A DNA stretch of 34,277 nucleotides, taken from Thermoanaerobacteraceae bacterium (GTDB lineage Bacteria > Bacillota > Thermoanaerobacteria > Thermoanaerobacterales > UBA4877). A model generated the notes under the pieces. It searched no databases. It was not told the DNA's origin and worked only from the letters and a program-made list of their open reading frames with translations. The position numbers and the translations under genes were made by a program. Of this stretch, positions 18,526 to 25,910 are shown piece by piece (position 1 is the stretch's first letter; each line of letters starts with the position of its first letter). The stretch covers positions 1 through 34,277 of the forward strand of contig JASEJQ010000021.1 of NCBI GenBank assembly GCA_030016635.1, read 5' to 3'.

Positions 18526-18963
18526 ATGCAGAGCACATATATGGCAAAGCCACAGGGAATAGAGAGGAACTGGTATGTAATTGATGCTACAGGCAAACCG
18601 CTCGGAAGACTGGCCAGTGAAGTGGCAAAAATATTGACAGGCAAAAATAAGCCAATTTATACGCCTCATGTTGATACAGGAGATTATTGCATAATAATCA
18701 ATGCTGATAAGGTTGTCCTTACAGGAAAAAAAATTAATCAAAAGCTATATAGACATTATTCCGGTTATCCGGGAGGAATGAAAGAGACACCATATAAGGA
18801 AATGCTTGTAAAGAAGCCGGAATTTGTTATATTTGAAGCGGTTAGAGGTATGCTACCGAAGAATAGACTTGGCAGGAAGATGATAAAGAAGTTAAAGATA
18901 TACAGGGGCTCGGAGCATAAGCATGAGGCTCAGAAGCCGCAGCCTTTAGAGCTACACCTATAA
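18526..18963 (+). CDS. rplM: 50S ribosomal protein L13
   Basis: L13 is an early large-subunit assembly protein. The 145-residue product begins [20 protein letters not shown] and has [30 protein letters not shown] and [13 protein letters not shown], all diagnostic. It has its own promoter and leader, so its expression is separate from the ECF-truA transcript. Confidence 0.97.
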   Translation: MQSTYMAKPQGIERNWYVIDATGKPLGRLASEVAKILTGKNKPIYTPHVDTGDYCIIINADKVVLTGKKINQKLYRHYSGYPGGMKETPYKEMLVKKPEFVIFEAVRGMLPKNRLGRKMIKKLKIYRGSEHKHEAQKPQPLELHL

Positions 18964-18977
18964 GAGGAGGTATGTAA

Positions 18978-19367
18978 ATGGCAGCTTATTATTATGGCAC
19001 TGGGAGAAGAAAGAATGCTGTAGCCAAGGTTAGATTATATCCGGGTACGGGTTCTATTACTGTGAATGGGCGAACACTTGATGATTATTTTGGACTTGAG
19101 ACATTAAAGCAGATAATAAGGCAACCTTTAGATCTTACAAATTCATTGAACAGATTTGATATAGTTGTGGATGTGATGGGTGGAGGCTTATCAGGCCAGG
19201 CCGGTGCGATAAGACATGGCATAGCAAGGGCATTGGTTGAGGCCGAACCCGATTTGAGGCCCGCCCTCAAGAAGGCAGGTTTTCTCACCAGGGACCCAAG
19301 GATGAAGGAAAGGCGCAAATATGGCTTAAAGAAAGCAAGGAAAGCACCACAGTTCTCAAAGAGATAG
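18978..19367 (+). CDS. rpsI: 30S ribosomal protein S9
   Basis: S9 reaches the P-site tRNA with its C-terminal tail. The 129-residue product starts [20 protein letters not shown] and ends with the basic tail [18 protein letters not shown], the functional tRNA-contacting element. [14 protein letters not shown]-like block ([18 protein letters not shown]) is present. It is cotranscribed with rplM and closed by a strong terminator. Confidence 0.97.
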   Translation: MAAYYYGTGRRKNAVAKVRLYPGTGSITVNGRTLDDYFGLETLKQIIRQPLDLTNSLNRFDIVVDVMGGGLSGQAGAIRHGIARALVEAEPDLRPALKKAGFLTRDPRMKERRKYGLKKARKAPQFSKR

Positions 19368-19376
19368 TTCCCATGG

Positions 19377-19405
19377 AAGGGACGAGCAAAGGCTCGTCCT
19401 TTTTT
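19377..19405 (+). terminator. Intrinsic terminator after rpsI
   Basis: An 8-bp perfect stem GGACGAGC (19380-19387) / GCTCGTCC (19392-19399) with the loop AAAG is followed by six T (19400-19405); A residues before the stem extend pairing into the T run. It marks the end of the ribosomal part and the start of the accessory region. Confidence 0.92.
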
Positions 19406-19510
19406 GTTATATGAAATTTTTAATTCACACCAAGATGATATGAATTATTTAATTATTATTGTCAAAAAAATATTTAATAAAATTTTCAAAAATACTGGAG
19501 GAATTTTCGG

Positions 19511-19538
19511 TTGTTTGTAGAAATATATATGTTATAAG
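19511..19538 (+). promoter_or_regulatory. Candidate promoter for the first gntR gene
   Basis: The 163 bases between the rpsI terminator and the gntR start are very AT-rich. The best vegetative promoter is TTGTTT (19511-19516), a 16-base spacer and TATAAG (19533-19538). Just downstream, GGGTAGTCCAG (19540-19550) lies where a repressor would block transcription, but its symmetry is weak (TGG…CCA only). No other gene or RNA is seen in this gap. Confidence 0.35.
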
Positions 19539-19568
19539 TGGGTAGTCCAGTTAAAAGGAGTGCTTTAA

Positions 19569-20279
19569 ATGGGGCTTTATCCTGTAAAAAACACAAGACT
19601 TTATGAAGTTGTGGTTAATAGAATAGAGGATATGATAAAGACAGAAAAATTAAAACCGGGAGATAAGCTGCCATCAGAAAGAGATATGATGGAATTATAT
19701 AATGTTAGCAGAAGCGTCATTAGGGAAGCATTCCGTGTCTTAGAGTCTAAAGGGGTTGTAAAAAGCAGACCTGGCGGAGGAAGGTATCTGGCTACTACAA
19801 CTGACCATCCTATGGAAATGGTCTCCCTGTACAATATAGAGTATGGCACTATATCTGATTTTATAGAGGCACGTGAACTTATAGAGGCAGATGTGGCAAG
19901 GTTAGCTTGCATAAGGGCGGAAAGAAAGGATATAAACAGGCTCAAGAGTATTGTAAATGACCTTATTTATCGGGATAATTTGAAGCTAAAGGAATACAGA
20001 GAAAAAGATAAAGACCTTGAGTTTCACATTGCCCTTGCAGAGGCTACTCACAATTTCATGCTGAAAGAGATTATGACAATTCAAATACAGTTTGCTAAAA
20101 ACTTAAACATTAAAAATTATATAAATGAGAAAGAATGGCTGGGCCTTTGTGAAGATCATATGGATATCTTAAGGGCTGTTGAGGATAAAAATATAGATAA
20201 AGCTCAGGCTCTTATAAAAAAACACATTGAATCACTAAAAAGCATAATACTTTCAGAAGATATTAGTTCAAGGAATTGA
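19569..20279 (+). CDS. GntR-family regulator, FadR/FCD type (first copy)
   Basis: A 236-residue DNA-binding regulator. Residues about 8-75 form the winged helix of GntR proteins (PGDKLPSERDMMELYNVSRS, REAFRVLESKGVV). Residues about 95-225 are an FCD ligand domain with the metal-site pattern D149-x3-H153, H197 and H219, which in this family binds a metal and a carboxylate-type effector. It precedes the sodium symporter gene by 67 bases and is probably its local regulator. It is clearly related to the second regulator at 22021; both begin MxxxPVKxTxLYE. The ATG follows AAAGGAG. Confidence 0.92.
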   Translation: MGLYPVKNTRLYEVVVNRIEDMIKTEKLKPGDKLPSERDMMELYNVSRSVIREAFRVLESKGVVKSRPGGGRYLATTTDHPMEMVSLYNIEYGTISDFIEARELIEADVARLACIRAERKDINRLKSIVNDLIYRDNLKLKEYREKDKDLEFHIALAEATHNFMLKEIMTIQIQFAKNLNIKNYINEKEWLGLCEDHMDILRAVEDKNIDKAQALIKKHIESLKSIILSEDISSRN

Positions 20280-20346
20280 AGGGGGTGATGCAAGGGAGAC
20301 ATAAACTGCAAGAGTTCATATTTTATTAGAAAGAGGGGGAAAGTTT

Positions 20347-21819
20347 ATGGAGAAAAGAGACTCCTTTGCAACCCGGTTCGGCTTTATTGCCGCGGCAATG
20401 GGCCAGGCCATAGGCACAGGGAATATATGGAGGTTCCCCAGGGTTGCAACAGCTAATGGCGGTGGCCCGTTCATGGTGGCCTACATTGTGGCACTTCTTG
20501 TATGGTCAGTGCCTCTACTTATTGCAGAGGTTGTCATGGGGAGGCATACCAGAGAGGGCACAGTAGGTGCTTTCAGGGATTTCATGGGGAAAAAGTATAC
20601 ATGGATGGGTGGCTGGATGGTATTTGTCTGTCTTGCTTTAGGGGCTTATTATTCAGTTACCATGGGCTGGACTCTTAAATATTTCACACTGGGCATTTCT
20701 GGTGCATTAAAGCCCGGGGTTGATACAGAACTGTTATGGAACAATTTTGTAGCATCACCATGGCAGGGCATCTTATTCCATACAATATCTGTGGCTCTTG
20801 CTGCATATGTTGTATTCAGAGGAGTAAACAAGGGGATAGAGACAGCGTCAAAGTTTATGATACCTACCCTTTTTGCACTTCTGATTATTGGTATGATAAG
20901 AGCGCTGACACTACCCGGTGCAGTAGGTGGTTTGAATTATCTATTCAATCCAGACTTTAGCCAACTTTTAAGCGGCAAGGTATGGCTGGAGGCATTTACA
21001 CAGTCAGCCTGGTCTACTGGTGCTGGGTGGGGCTTTATGATTACCTATGCAGTATACACCAGGGAAAAGGAAGACGTGGCATGCAACGGTTTTATTACAG
21101 GATTTGCTGATACATCAGCAGCACTAATCGCAGCCATGACAGTTATACCAACAATATTTGCGCTGGCACCTGAAAGCTTAAATGAGGCTATTGGTGCAGG
21201 AAATACCGGGCTCACATTTATATGGCTTGCAAAACTATTTCCTGAGATGCCAGGTGGTTCTATTATAGCCACTGTTTTCTTCCTGGCAATGGGTTTTGCT
21301 GCACTTACTTCTTTATATGCAATGTATGAAGTTGGCATAAGAAATTTCATGGATGCAGGCTGGAGCAGGAATAAAGCTGCAACCTTTGTGGTAGCATTAT
21401 GCTTCTTGGGTGGATTGCCATCTGCCATAAATATAGAGTTTTTAAACAACCAGGACCAGGTTTGGGGTGTTGGACTATTGGTTAGTGGCTTATTGGTTTC
21501 ACTGGCAATGATGAAGTATGGTCTTGAAAAGGCCAGGCTGGAGGATATCAACCCTGTATCTGATATCAAGATAGGCAGATGGTGGAACTACTGTGTAATG
21601 CTCTTCCCTGTTATGTTTATAGTCATTTGTGGCTGGTGGATATATCAGGAATTTACATGGTATCCTGACACATGGTGGAATCCATTGGAGACTTACAGCC
21701 CGGCTACAATGTTCTTGCAATGGGCATTAGTGATAATAGTATTTGTATTATTCAATAATACATTAGCAAAAGCAATAAAGGCAAAGAGCCCTGAACTCCT
21801 TCAGAAGGAGGGGAAATAA
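20347..21819 (+). CDS. Sodium:amino acid symporter, NSS (SNF) family
   Basis: A 490-residue polytopic membrane protein of the neurotransmitter:sodium symporter family (LeuT/MhsT/MetP relatives), expected to import an amino acid with Na+. The family mark GTGNIWRFPR lies at residues 23-32 in the unwound first helix, preceded by RFGFIAAAMGQAIG; conserved N26 would serve the sodium site. About eleven to twelve hydrophobic segments follow. A tiny membrane protein gene abuts it directly, as in MetPS systems. Substrate cannot be read from sequence; the neighbouring epimerase makes proline or hydroxyproline one candidate, methionine/alanine or others are possible. Confidence 0.93.
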   Translation: MEKRDSFATRFGFIAAAMGQAIGTGNIWRFPRVATANGGGPFMVAYIVALLVWSVPLLIAEVVMGRHTREGTVGAFRDFMGKKYTWMGGWMVFVCLALGAYYSVTMGWTLKYFTLGISGALKPGVDTELLWNNFVASPWQGILFHTISVALAAYVVFRGVNKGIETASKFMIPTLFALLIIGMIRALTLPGAVGGLNYLFNPDFSQLLSGKVWLEAFTQSAWSTGAGWGFMITYAVYTREKEDVACNGFITGFADTSAALIAAMTVIPTIFALAPESLNEAIGAGNTGLTFIWLAKLFPEMPGGSIIATVFFLAMGFAALTSLYAMYEVGIRNFMDAGWSRNKAATFVVALCFLGGLPSAINIEFLNNQDQVWGVGLLVSGLLVSLAMMKYGLEKARLEDINPVSDIKIGRWWNYCVMLFPVMFIVICGWWIYQEFTWYPDTWWNPLETYSPATMFLQWALVIIVFVLFNNTLAKAIKAKSPELLQKEGK

Positions 21820-21930
21820 ATGAATATAGGCAGTTTAATTACAATGATTATAGTCCTGTGCTTAATTTTTGGTGGACTGCTTTACTTTCTCAATATTGCA
21901 TTTACCAGTGAGGGCAAAAGAAAGGAATAG
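21820..21930 (+). CDS. Small membrane subunit of the NSS symporter (MetS-like)
   Basis: A 36-residue ORF that starts on the base right after the symporter stop (TAAATG) and has an excellent ribosome-binding site, AAGGAGGGG at 21806-21813. The product MNIGSLITMIIVLCLIFGGL… has one transmembrane helix from about residue 5 to 28 and a charged cytoplasmic tail (EGKRKE). Size, topology and place match the small subunits described for NSS transporters (MetS of the MetPS methionine/alanine importer, also in many Firmicutes). It is below usual gene-calling length. Confidence 0.85.
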   Translation: MNIGSLITMIIVLCLIFGGLLYFLNIAFTSEGKRKE

Positions 21931-21936
21931 AAGTTC

Positions 21937-21956
21937 TGCGGGCCTTTTGGCCCGCA
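21937..21956 (+). terminator. Strong hairpin after the symporter genes, no T run
   Basis: TGCGGGCC (21937-21944), loop TTTT, GGCCCGCA (21949-21956): an 8-bp GC-rich perfect stem seven bases after the small subunit stop. There is no T run on either strand, so it is not a textbook intrinsic terminator. It could protect the 3' end of the symporter mRNA, act as a weak terminator, or separate expression of the two blocks. Confidence 0.5.
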
Positions 21957-21972
21957 CTATAAAATCTCTCAA

Positions 21973-22006
21973 CTGGTCTGCTGAGTATACTTGGTTTACT
22001 GAGGAT
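21973..22006 (+). promoter_or_regulatory. Direct repeats before the second gntR, possible operator
   Basis: CTGGTCTGCTGAGTAT (21973-21988) and TTGGTTTACTGAGGAT (21991-22006) agree in 12 of 16 positions and are offset by 18 bases. A possible -10 box, TATACT (21986-21991), lies at the junction, although no good -35 is seen. Placed 15 bases before the regulator start, they are candidates for binding sites of one of the GntR proteins. Confidence 0.4.
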
Positions 22007-22020
22007 AGGGAGTGAGTATT

Positions 22021-22719
22021 ATGGATGTAAAGCCAGTGAAAACCACGAAACTATACGAGGGTGTCATTGACTACATAATAGAGATGATAAATAGTGGTGT
22101 AATAAGGCCTGGACAGCAGCTCCCTACTGAAAATGAATTTATTGATATGCTTAAGGTAAGCAAAGGGGTGCTTAGAGAGGCCTTCAGGGTACTGGAATAT
22201 AGAGGGATCATTGAGACCCGCCCTGGTGAAGGAAGATATATGCGTTCAATAATTGGAGAATTGGGCAGGGATATAGATTACTATCAGAAATATCGAAGAG
22301 CGTCTCTCCTTGATATCTGCGAGTGCAGACAGATGATTGAGGTAGGACTTGTGAGATTAGCAGTAAGGAGGGCTACACCTAAGGACATTGATGAACTGGG
22401 TGAAATTAATCAGAGGATGAGAGACATGGTCTTAGATGACAAGGAAACTGACCTGGATATGGAATTTCATCTGGCAATTTCCAGGGCTGCACATAATATC
22501 GTGCTCCTGGAATCCATGCAAAATATTATTAACACTTTGAAGAATATTAATGAAAAATCAGCATTAACATATCAAGCCTGGAGGACATTATGCTTTGAAC
22601 ATCAGGATATTTTTGAGGCGGTTGCATCAAGAGACGAGAACAGGGCAGTATATGCTATGCGTACACACCTTATGAATCTCCGAAATGCTATTATGGAATC
22701 AAGGGAGGGGATGATATGA
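22021..22719 (+). CDS. GntR-family regulator, FadR/FCD type (second copy)
   Basis: A 232-residue regulator, with the winged-helix domain at about 8-75 (PGQQLPTENEFIDMLKVSKG, REAFRVLEYRGIIE) and an FCD domain with D146-x3-H150, H194 and H216 as probable metal ligands. ATG at 22021 is chosen over GTG at 22012 since AGGGAG is 8 bases upstream and the N-terminus then aligns exactly with the first regulator. Its stop overlaps the epimerase ATG by four bases, so regulator and catabolic genes form one operon, which suggests autoregulation by the pathway substrate. Confidence 0.92.
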   Translation: MDVKPVKTTKLYEGVIDYIIEMINSGVIRPGQQLPTENEFIDMLKVSKGVLREAFRVLEYRGIIETRPGEGRYMRSIIGELGRDIDYYQKYRRASLLDICECRQMIEVGLVRLAVRRATPKDIDELGEINQRMRDMVLDDKETDLDMEFHLAISRAAHNIVLLESMQNIINTLKNINEKSALTYQAWRTLCFEHQDIFEAVASRDENRAVYAMRTHLMNLRNAIMESREGMI

Positions 22720-23741
22720 GAACAATAAGAAATGTGTTTGCTGTAGATTCTCATACAATGGGAGAGCCGACCAGGGTTGCAATAGGAGGAATAACGGATA
22801 TACCAGGTAATACAATAGCAGCAAAAAAGACTTATATGGAAAGTAATATGGACAATTTGAGGAGTTTTTTACTCAATGAACCCCGTGGGCATGGTGATAT
22901 GGTGGGCTCAGTAATATTACCACCTGTTTCAAGAGAGGCATCTATAGGAGTCATTTTTATGGACTGCGGTGGCTATCTCAATATGTGCGGGCATGGTACC
23001 ATAGGTACGGTAAAGGTAGCACTGGAGATGGGCCTGGTTCCTAAAACAAGCCCTATTACCAGATTTAAGATTGAGACACCAGCTGGCTTGGTGGAGGTTT
23101 CTGCGGTAGTTGATGGAGATGAAGTAGGAGATATAAGTTTTATTAATGTTCCTTCATTTATATATAAGGAAAACGTTGGCATAAACCTTAATGGGTATAC
23201 AGATGTAGCATTAGATATATGCTTTGGAGGAAGTTTTTTCGGGATTCTACCAGCCGAAACCCTTGGGCTTAAGATTGAAAAAGAAAATATACCCAAATTC
23301 ATAGAGCTTGGACTTTTAATAAGAGATAAGATAAACAAAGAGTACGAAGTAATACATCCATCTATGCCTCATATAAAAAAGGTAGATCTGATAGAGTTTT
23401 ACGGGCCTGCTGATGTCGAAGGGGCAGAATATAAAAACATAGTCATATTTGGCAATGGCCAGTTTGATAGGTCTCCCTGTGGTACGGGTACGTCGGCTAA
23501 ACTGGCACTGATGTACGGACGAGGCGAGATTGGAATAGGCGATACGGTTGTATCAGAGAGCATACTTGGTACCTGCTTCAAAGGCAAAATTTTAAAAGAA
23601 GTGGCTGTAGGCAACCTGAATGGGATTGTCCCTGAGATAAGTGGCAGGGCTTATATTACAGGGTACAACCATCTTCTAATTGAGTCAGAAGATATTTTTA
23701 AAGAGGGTTTTGCATTTAATGAAAGGGGGTCATTGATTTGA
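22716..23741 (+). CDS. Proline racemase family, probable 4-hydroxyproline 2-epimerase
   Basis: A 341-residue cofactor-independent racemase/epimerase that uses two cysteines as acid and base. Both are present: C91 in NMCGHGTIG and C255 in DRSPCGTGTSAKL, which argues against the dehydratase branch, where one cysteine is replaced. The first motif reads CGHG, as in 4-hydroxyproline 2-epimerases such as the Pseudomonas aeruginosa enzyme; clostridial proline racemase has CGHN. The likely reaction is trans-4-hydroxy-L-proline to cis-4-hydroxy-D-proline, with proline racemisation as the alternative. It overlaps the regulator by ATGA and the next gene by TTGA. Confidence 0.85.
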   Translation: MRTIRNVFAVDSHTMGEPTRVAIGGITDIPGNTIAAKKTYMESNMDNLRSFLLNEPRGHGDMVGSVILPPVSREASIGVIFMDCGGYLNMCGHGTIGTVKVALEMGLVPKTSPITRFKIETPAGLVEVSAVVDGDEVGDISFINVPSFIYKENVGINLNGYTDVALDICFGGSFFGILPAETLGLKIEKENIPKFIELGLLIRDKINKEYEVIHPSMPHIKKVDLIEFYGPADVEGAEYKNIVIFGNGQFDRSPCGTGTSAKLALMYGRGEIGIGDTVVSESILGTCFKGKILKEVAVGNLNGIVPEISGRAYITGYNHLLIESEDIFKEGFAFNERGSLI

Positions 23742-24043
23742 GGATAGAAAGTCATCCAATCTTGGAGTTTAAAAGAGGCAATGCATTAAAGTTTATATTT
23801 GATGGACAGGAAATGGTAGGTTATGAAGGAGAAACCATAGCAGCAGCTCTTCATGCAAATGGTGTAAAAATTCTTTCGCATAGTCTTAAAGAAGGACGTC
23901 CAAGGGGTTTTTATTGTGCCATAGGCAACTGTTCTTCATGCCTCATGAAGGTAAACGGCACTCCCAATGTAAGGGTATGCACTGAGCCTTTAAAGGATGG
24001 CATGGTAGTAGAAACCCAACATGGAAAGGGAGTTATAAAATGA
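23738..24043 (+). CDS. [2Fe-2S] subunit of D-amino/imino acid dehydrogenase (HcnA-like)
   Basis: A 101-residue protein of the Fer2_4 type, with C60, C65, C68 and C81 in the plant-ferredoxin-like spacing (CAIGNCSSC then C). It matches the N-terminal segment of sarcosine oxidase alpha and HcnA, the electron-transfer subunit of hydrogen cyanide synthase and D-hydroxyproline dehydrogenases. The start is TTG at 23738 in a four-base TTGA overlap with the epimerase; translation is probably coupled. It overlaps the following flavoprotein by ATGA. Confidence 0.88.
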   Translation: MRIESHPILEFKRGNALKFIFDGQEMVGYEGETIAAALHANGVKILSHSLKEGRPRGFYCAIGNCSSCLMKVNGTPNVRVCTEPLKDGMVVETQHGKGVIK

Positions 24044-25128
24044 TAAAAACTGATGTTGCAATTATAGGAGGCGGCCCTGCCGGGCTTTCAGCGGCGATTG
24101 CAGCGGCAGACATGGGTGCGCACGTAACCCTTGTAGATAGGAATCAAGAACTCGGAGGGCAGCTTTTAAAGCAGACGCATATGTTTTTTGGTTCACGGGA
24201 GGAATATGCATCTACGAGGGGCTTTGACATTGCAAATATATTAAAAGAAGAACTTAAAAAAAGAAATGTAGATGTGCTTTTAAACACCACGGTGGTTGGA
24301 TATTACAAAGACGACGGCGTGTGGGGAATGGAACATGGCGAAGATAAATTTGTGAAACTGAAAGCAAAGAAGACCGTTGTTGCCACGGGAGCAATGGAAA
24401 GGCATTTGCTGTTTCCGAATAATGACCTCCCGGGTATATATGGTGCCGGTGCTGTACAGACCTTGATGAACCAATATGGAGTAGTACCAGGGAAGAGGGT
24501 CTTAATGGTTGGTGCGGGAAATATCGGACTTATTGTCAGCTACCAGCTTTTGCAGGCAGGCGTGGAGGTGGCTGCAATAATTGATGCTGCACCGACTATA
24601 GGTGGTTACCTTGTGCATGCATCAAAGGTAAGGAGGCAGGGAGTGCCTATAATGACCTCCTATACTGTTAAGAAGGCTTATGGTAACGGCGTACTGGAAG
24701 GCGCTACTATAGTAAAGGTAGATAATAGGTTTCAGCCTATACCAGGTACAGAGATGGACATGGATATTGACACTATGTGCATAGCAGTTGGTTTAAATCC
24801 ATTAGTGGAACTGCTCTGGCAGGCAGGTTGTGAGATGAGGTATATACCGCAACTGGGCGGCCATGTCCCAGTAAAGGATGAAAACTATGAGACAACTGTC
24901 GAAGGTATATATGTAGCTGGTGATGCTGCTGAAATAGAGGAGGCTACATCTGCAATGGTAGAGGGCAGGATAGCCGGCCTTAATGCTGCGTATACCATGG
25001 GATTTGACAATGGACATTATTGTGATGAAAGAGAAAAGGCGATAAAGAGGTTGCAGGACCTGAGGTCAGGTCCGGTTGGTGTAAAGATTAGTAATGGTTT
25101 ATTAAAACTTGCTGAGGAGGCAGTTTGA
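24040..25128 (+). CDS. FAD/NAD-type flavoprotein subunit of the dehydrogenase (HcnB-like)
   Basis: A 362-residue pyridine nucleotide-disulfide oxidoreductase-like protein. It has an FAD Rossmann motif GGGPAG at 10-15 with the acidic strand end LVDRNQELGGQ, a second nucleotide-binding motif GAGNIG at 158-163, and the late FAD block YVAGDAAEIEEATSAMVEGR. HcnB/OoxA-type proteins usually carry a C-terminal BFD-like iron-sulfur domain and are about 100 residues longer; here that domain is a separate gene at 25632. In the archaeal dye-linked proline dehydrogenase the matching alpha subunit passes electrons onward. Role: electron exit from the complex. Confidence 0.88.
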   Translation: MIKTDVAIIGGGPAGLSAAIAAADMGAHVTLVDRNQELGGQLLKQTHMFFGSREEYASTRGFDIANILKEELKKRNVDVLLNTTVVGYYKDDGVWGMEHGEDKFVKLKAKKTVVATGAMERHLLFPNNDLPGIYGAGAVQTLMNQYGVVPGKRVLMVGAGNIGLIVSYQLLQAGVEVAAIIDAAPTIGGYLVHASKVRRQGVPIMTSYTVKKAYGNGVLEGATIVKVDNRFQPIPGTEMDMDIDTMCIAVGLNPLVELLWQAGCEMRYIPQLGGHVPVKDENYETTVEGIYVAGDAAEIEEATSAMVEGRIAGLNAAYTMGFDNGHYCDEREKAIKRLQDLRSGPVGVKISNGLLKLAEEAV

Positions 25129-25129
25129 T

Positions 25130-25627
25130 ATGATATCGGAGAAGCTTTTAAGAGAAGGAGTGGCAGATGAGAGCGACCTGAAAGAGGTTATACCTCCCGA
25201 CTGGGCATTGGAGAAGGGGCCAGTTGCTGTGGCAGAGTGCTTTCAGGAGATTCCCTGTAATCCCTGTTCTACCTATTGTAATAGGGGAGCAATAGTTTTT
25301 GAAAATATCAATGACAGGCCGATAATAGATTATGAGAAATGTAACGGATGCACTCTGTGCGTCAGCAAATGCCCCGGCCTGGCCATATTTATAATAGACA
25401 AAAACTTTTCAGAGGACGAGGCTACTGTTATGCTTCCCTATGAATTTTTACCGCTACCCAAAAAAGGAGATGTAGTGACGACTCTGGATAGATATGGTCG
25501 GCCTGTAGGAAAGGGAAAAGTAATAAGAGTGCAGAACACCAGATATAATGATAAGACCCCTCTCATATCTGTAACAGTTCCTAAGGATATGGCTATGGTG
25601 GTCAGGAACATAAGGGTGGAGGTGTAA
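25130..25627 (+). CDS. [4Fe-4S] ferredoxin-like subunit of the dehydrogenase
   Basis: A 165-residue protein with eight cysteines: C71, C74, C77 and C81 form a classical CxxCxxCxxxCP motif, and C37, C43, C46 and C50 could bind a second cluster. A beta-rich C-terminal region follows (about 110-165). Size and place match the 19-kDa gamma subunit of the archaeal four-subunit L-proline dehydrogenase. The ATG at 25130 follows GAGGAGG by nine bases; an in-frame TTG at 25109 is within the preceding gene and upstream of the site. Confidence 0.85.
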   Translation: MISEKLLREGVADESDLKEVIPPDWALEKGPVAVAECFQEIPCNPCSTYCNRGAIVFENINDRPIIDYEKCNGCTLCVSKCPGLAIFIIDKNFSEDEATVMLPYEFLPLPKKGDVVTTLDRYGRPVGKGKVIRVQNTRYNDKTPLISVTVPKDMAMVVRNIRVEV

Positions 25628-25631
25628 AAAA

Positions 25632-25910
25632 ATGGAAGAAAAAACAGTGGTATGCAGATGTGAAGACATTACGGTTGAAGAAATTGAGGAACTGATAGAC
25701 TTAGGGTATGATGAGATAGAAGAAATTAAGAGGATCACCCGATGCTCTATGGGCCCGTGTCAGGGCAGGACATGCAGAAACCTGCTTATTCAGGTTGTAG
25801 CTTCGAAAACAGGGAAAAAGATAGATGAGCTTCATATACCCACATACAGGCCGCCGGCGAAGAATATAAAGATGACTGCTCTGGCAGGGGGTGATGAAGA
25901 TGAAAAGTAG
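25632..25910 (+). CDS. BFD-like [2Fe-2S] subunit of the dehydrogenase
   Basis: A 92-residue protein with the BFD signature: C8 and C10 (VCRCEDIT) then C38 and C43 in TRCSMGPCQGRTC, the pattern seen at the C-terminus of HcnB-type subunits. Here it stands alone, as the roughly 10-kDa subunit does in the archaeal proline dehydrogenase. It lies four bases after the ferredoxin gene and overlaps the next flavoprotein gene by 11 bases. Its likely role is transferring electrons between the two flavoproteins. Confidence 0.87.
   Translation: MEEKTVVCRCEDITVEEIEELIDLGYDEIEEIKRITRCSMGPCQGRTCRNLLIQVVASKTGKKIDELHIPTYRPPAKNIKMTALAGGDEDEK

Noticed and set aside
19459-19483. TTGTCA with TAAAAT as the gntR promoter
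   Set aside because: The boxes are only 13 bases apart; the pair at 19511-19538 has better spacing.
19540-19550. FadR-type operator GGGTAGTCCAG before the first regulator
   Set aside because: Only the outer TGG/CCA bases are symmetric, which is too little to call an operator.
21045-21569. Long open frame on the - strand inside the symporter gene
   Set aside because: It is antisense to a clear membrane protein gene, has no ribosome-binding site or recognisable domain, and its composition mirrors the sense codons.
21986-21991. TATACT as a firm promoter for the second regulator
   Set aside because: No acceptable -35 lies 16-18 bases upstream, so it is kept only as part of the repeat observation.
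24040-25128. HcnB-like flavoprotein as a truncated pseudogene
   Set aside because: It is shorter than usual HcnB, but both nucleotide-binding motifs and the closing FAD block are intact, and the missing BFD-like domain is present as its own intact gene at 25632. It is a split, not a decay.
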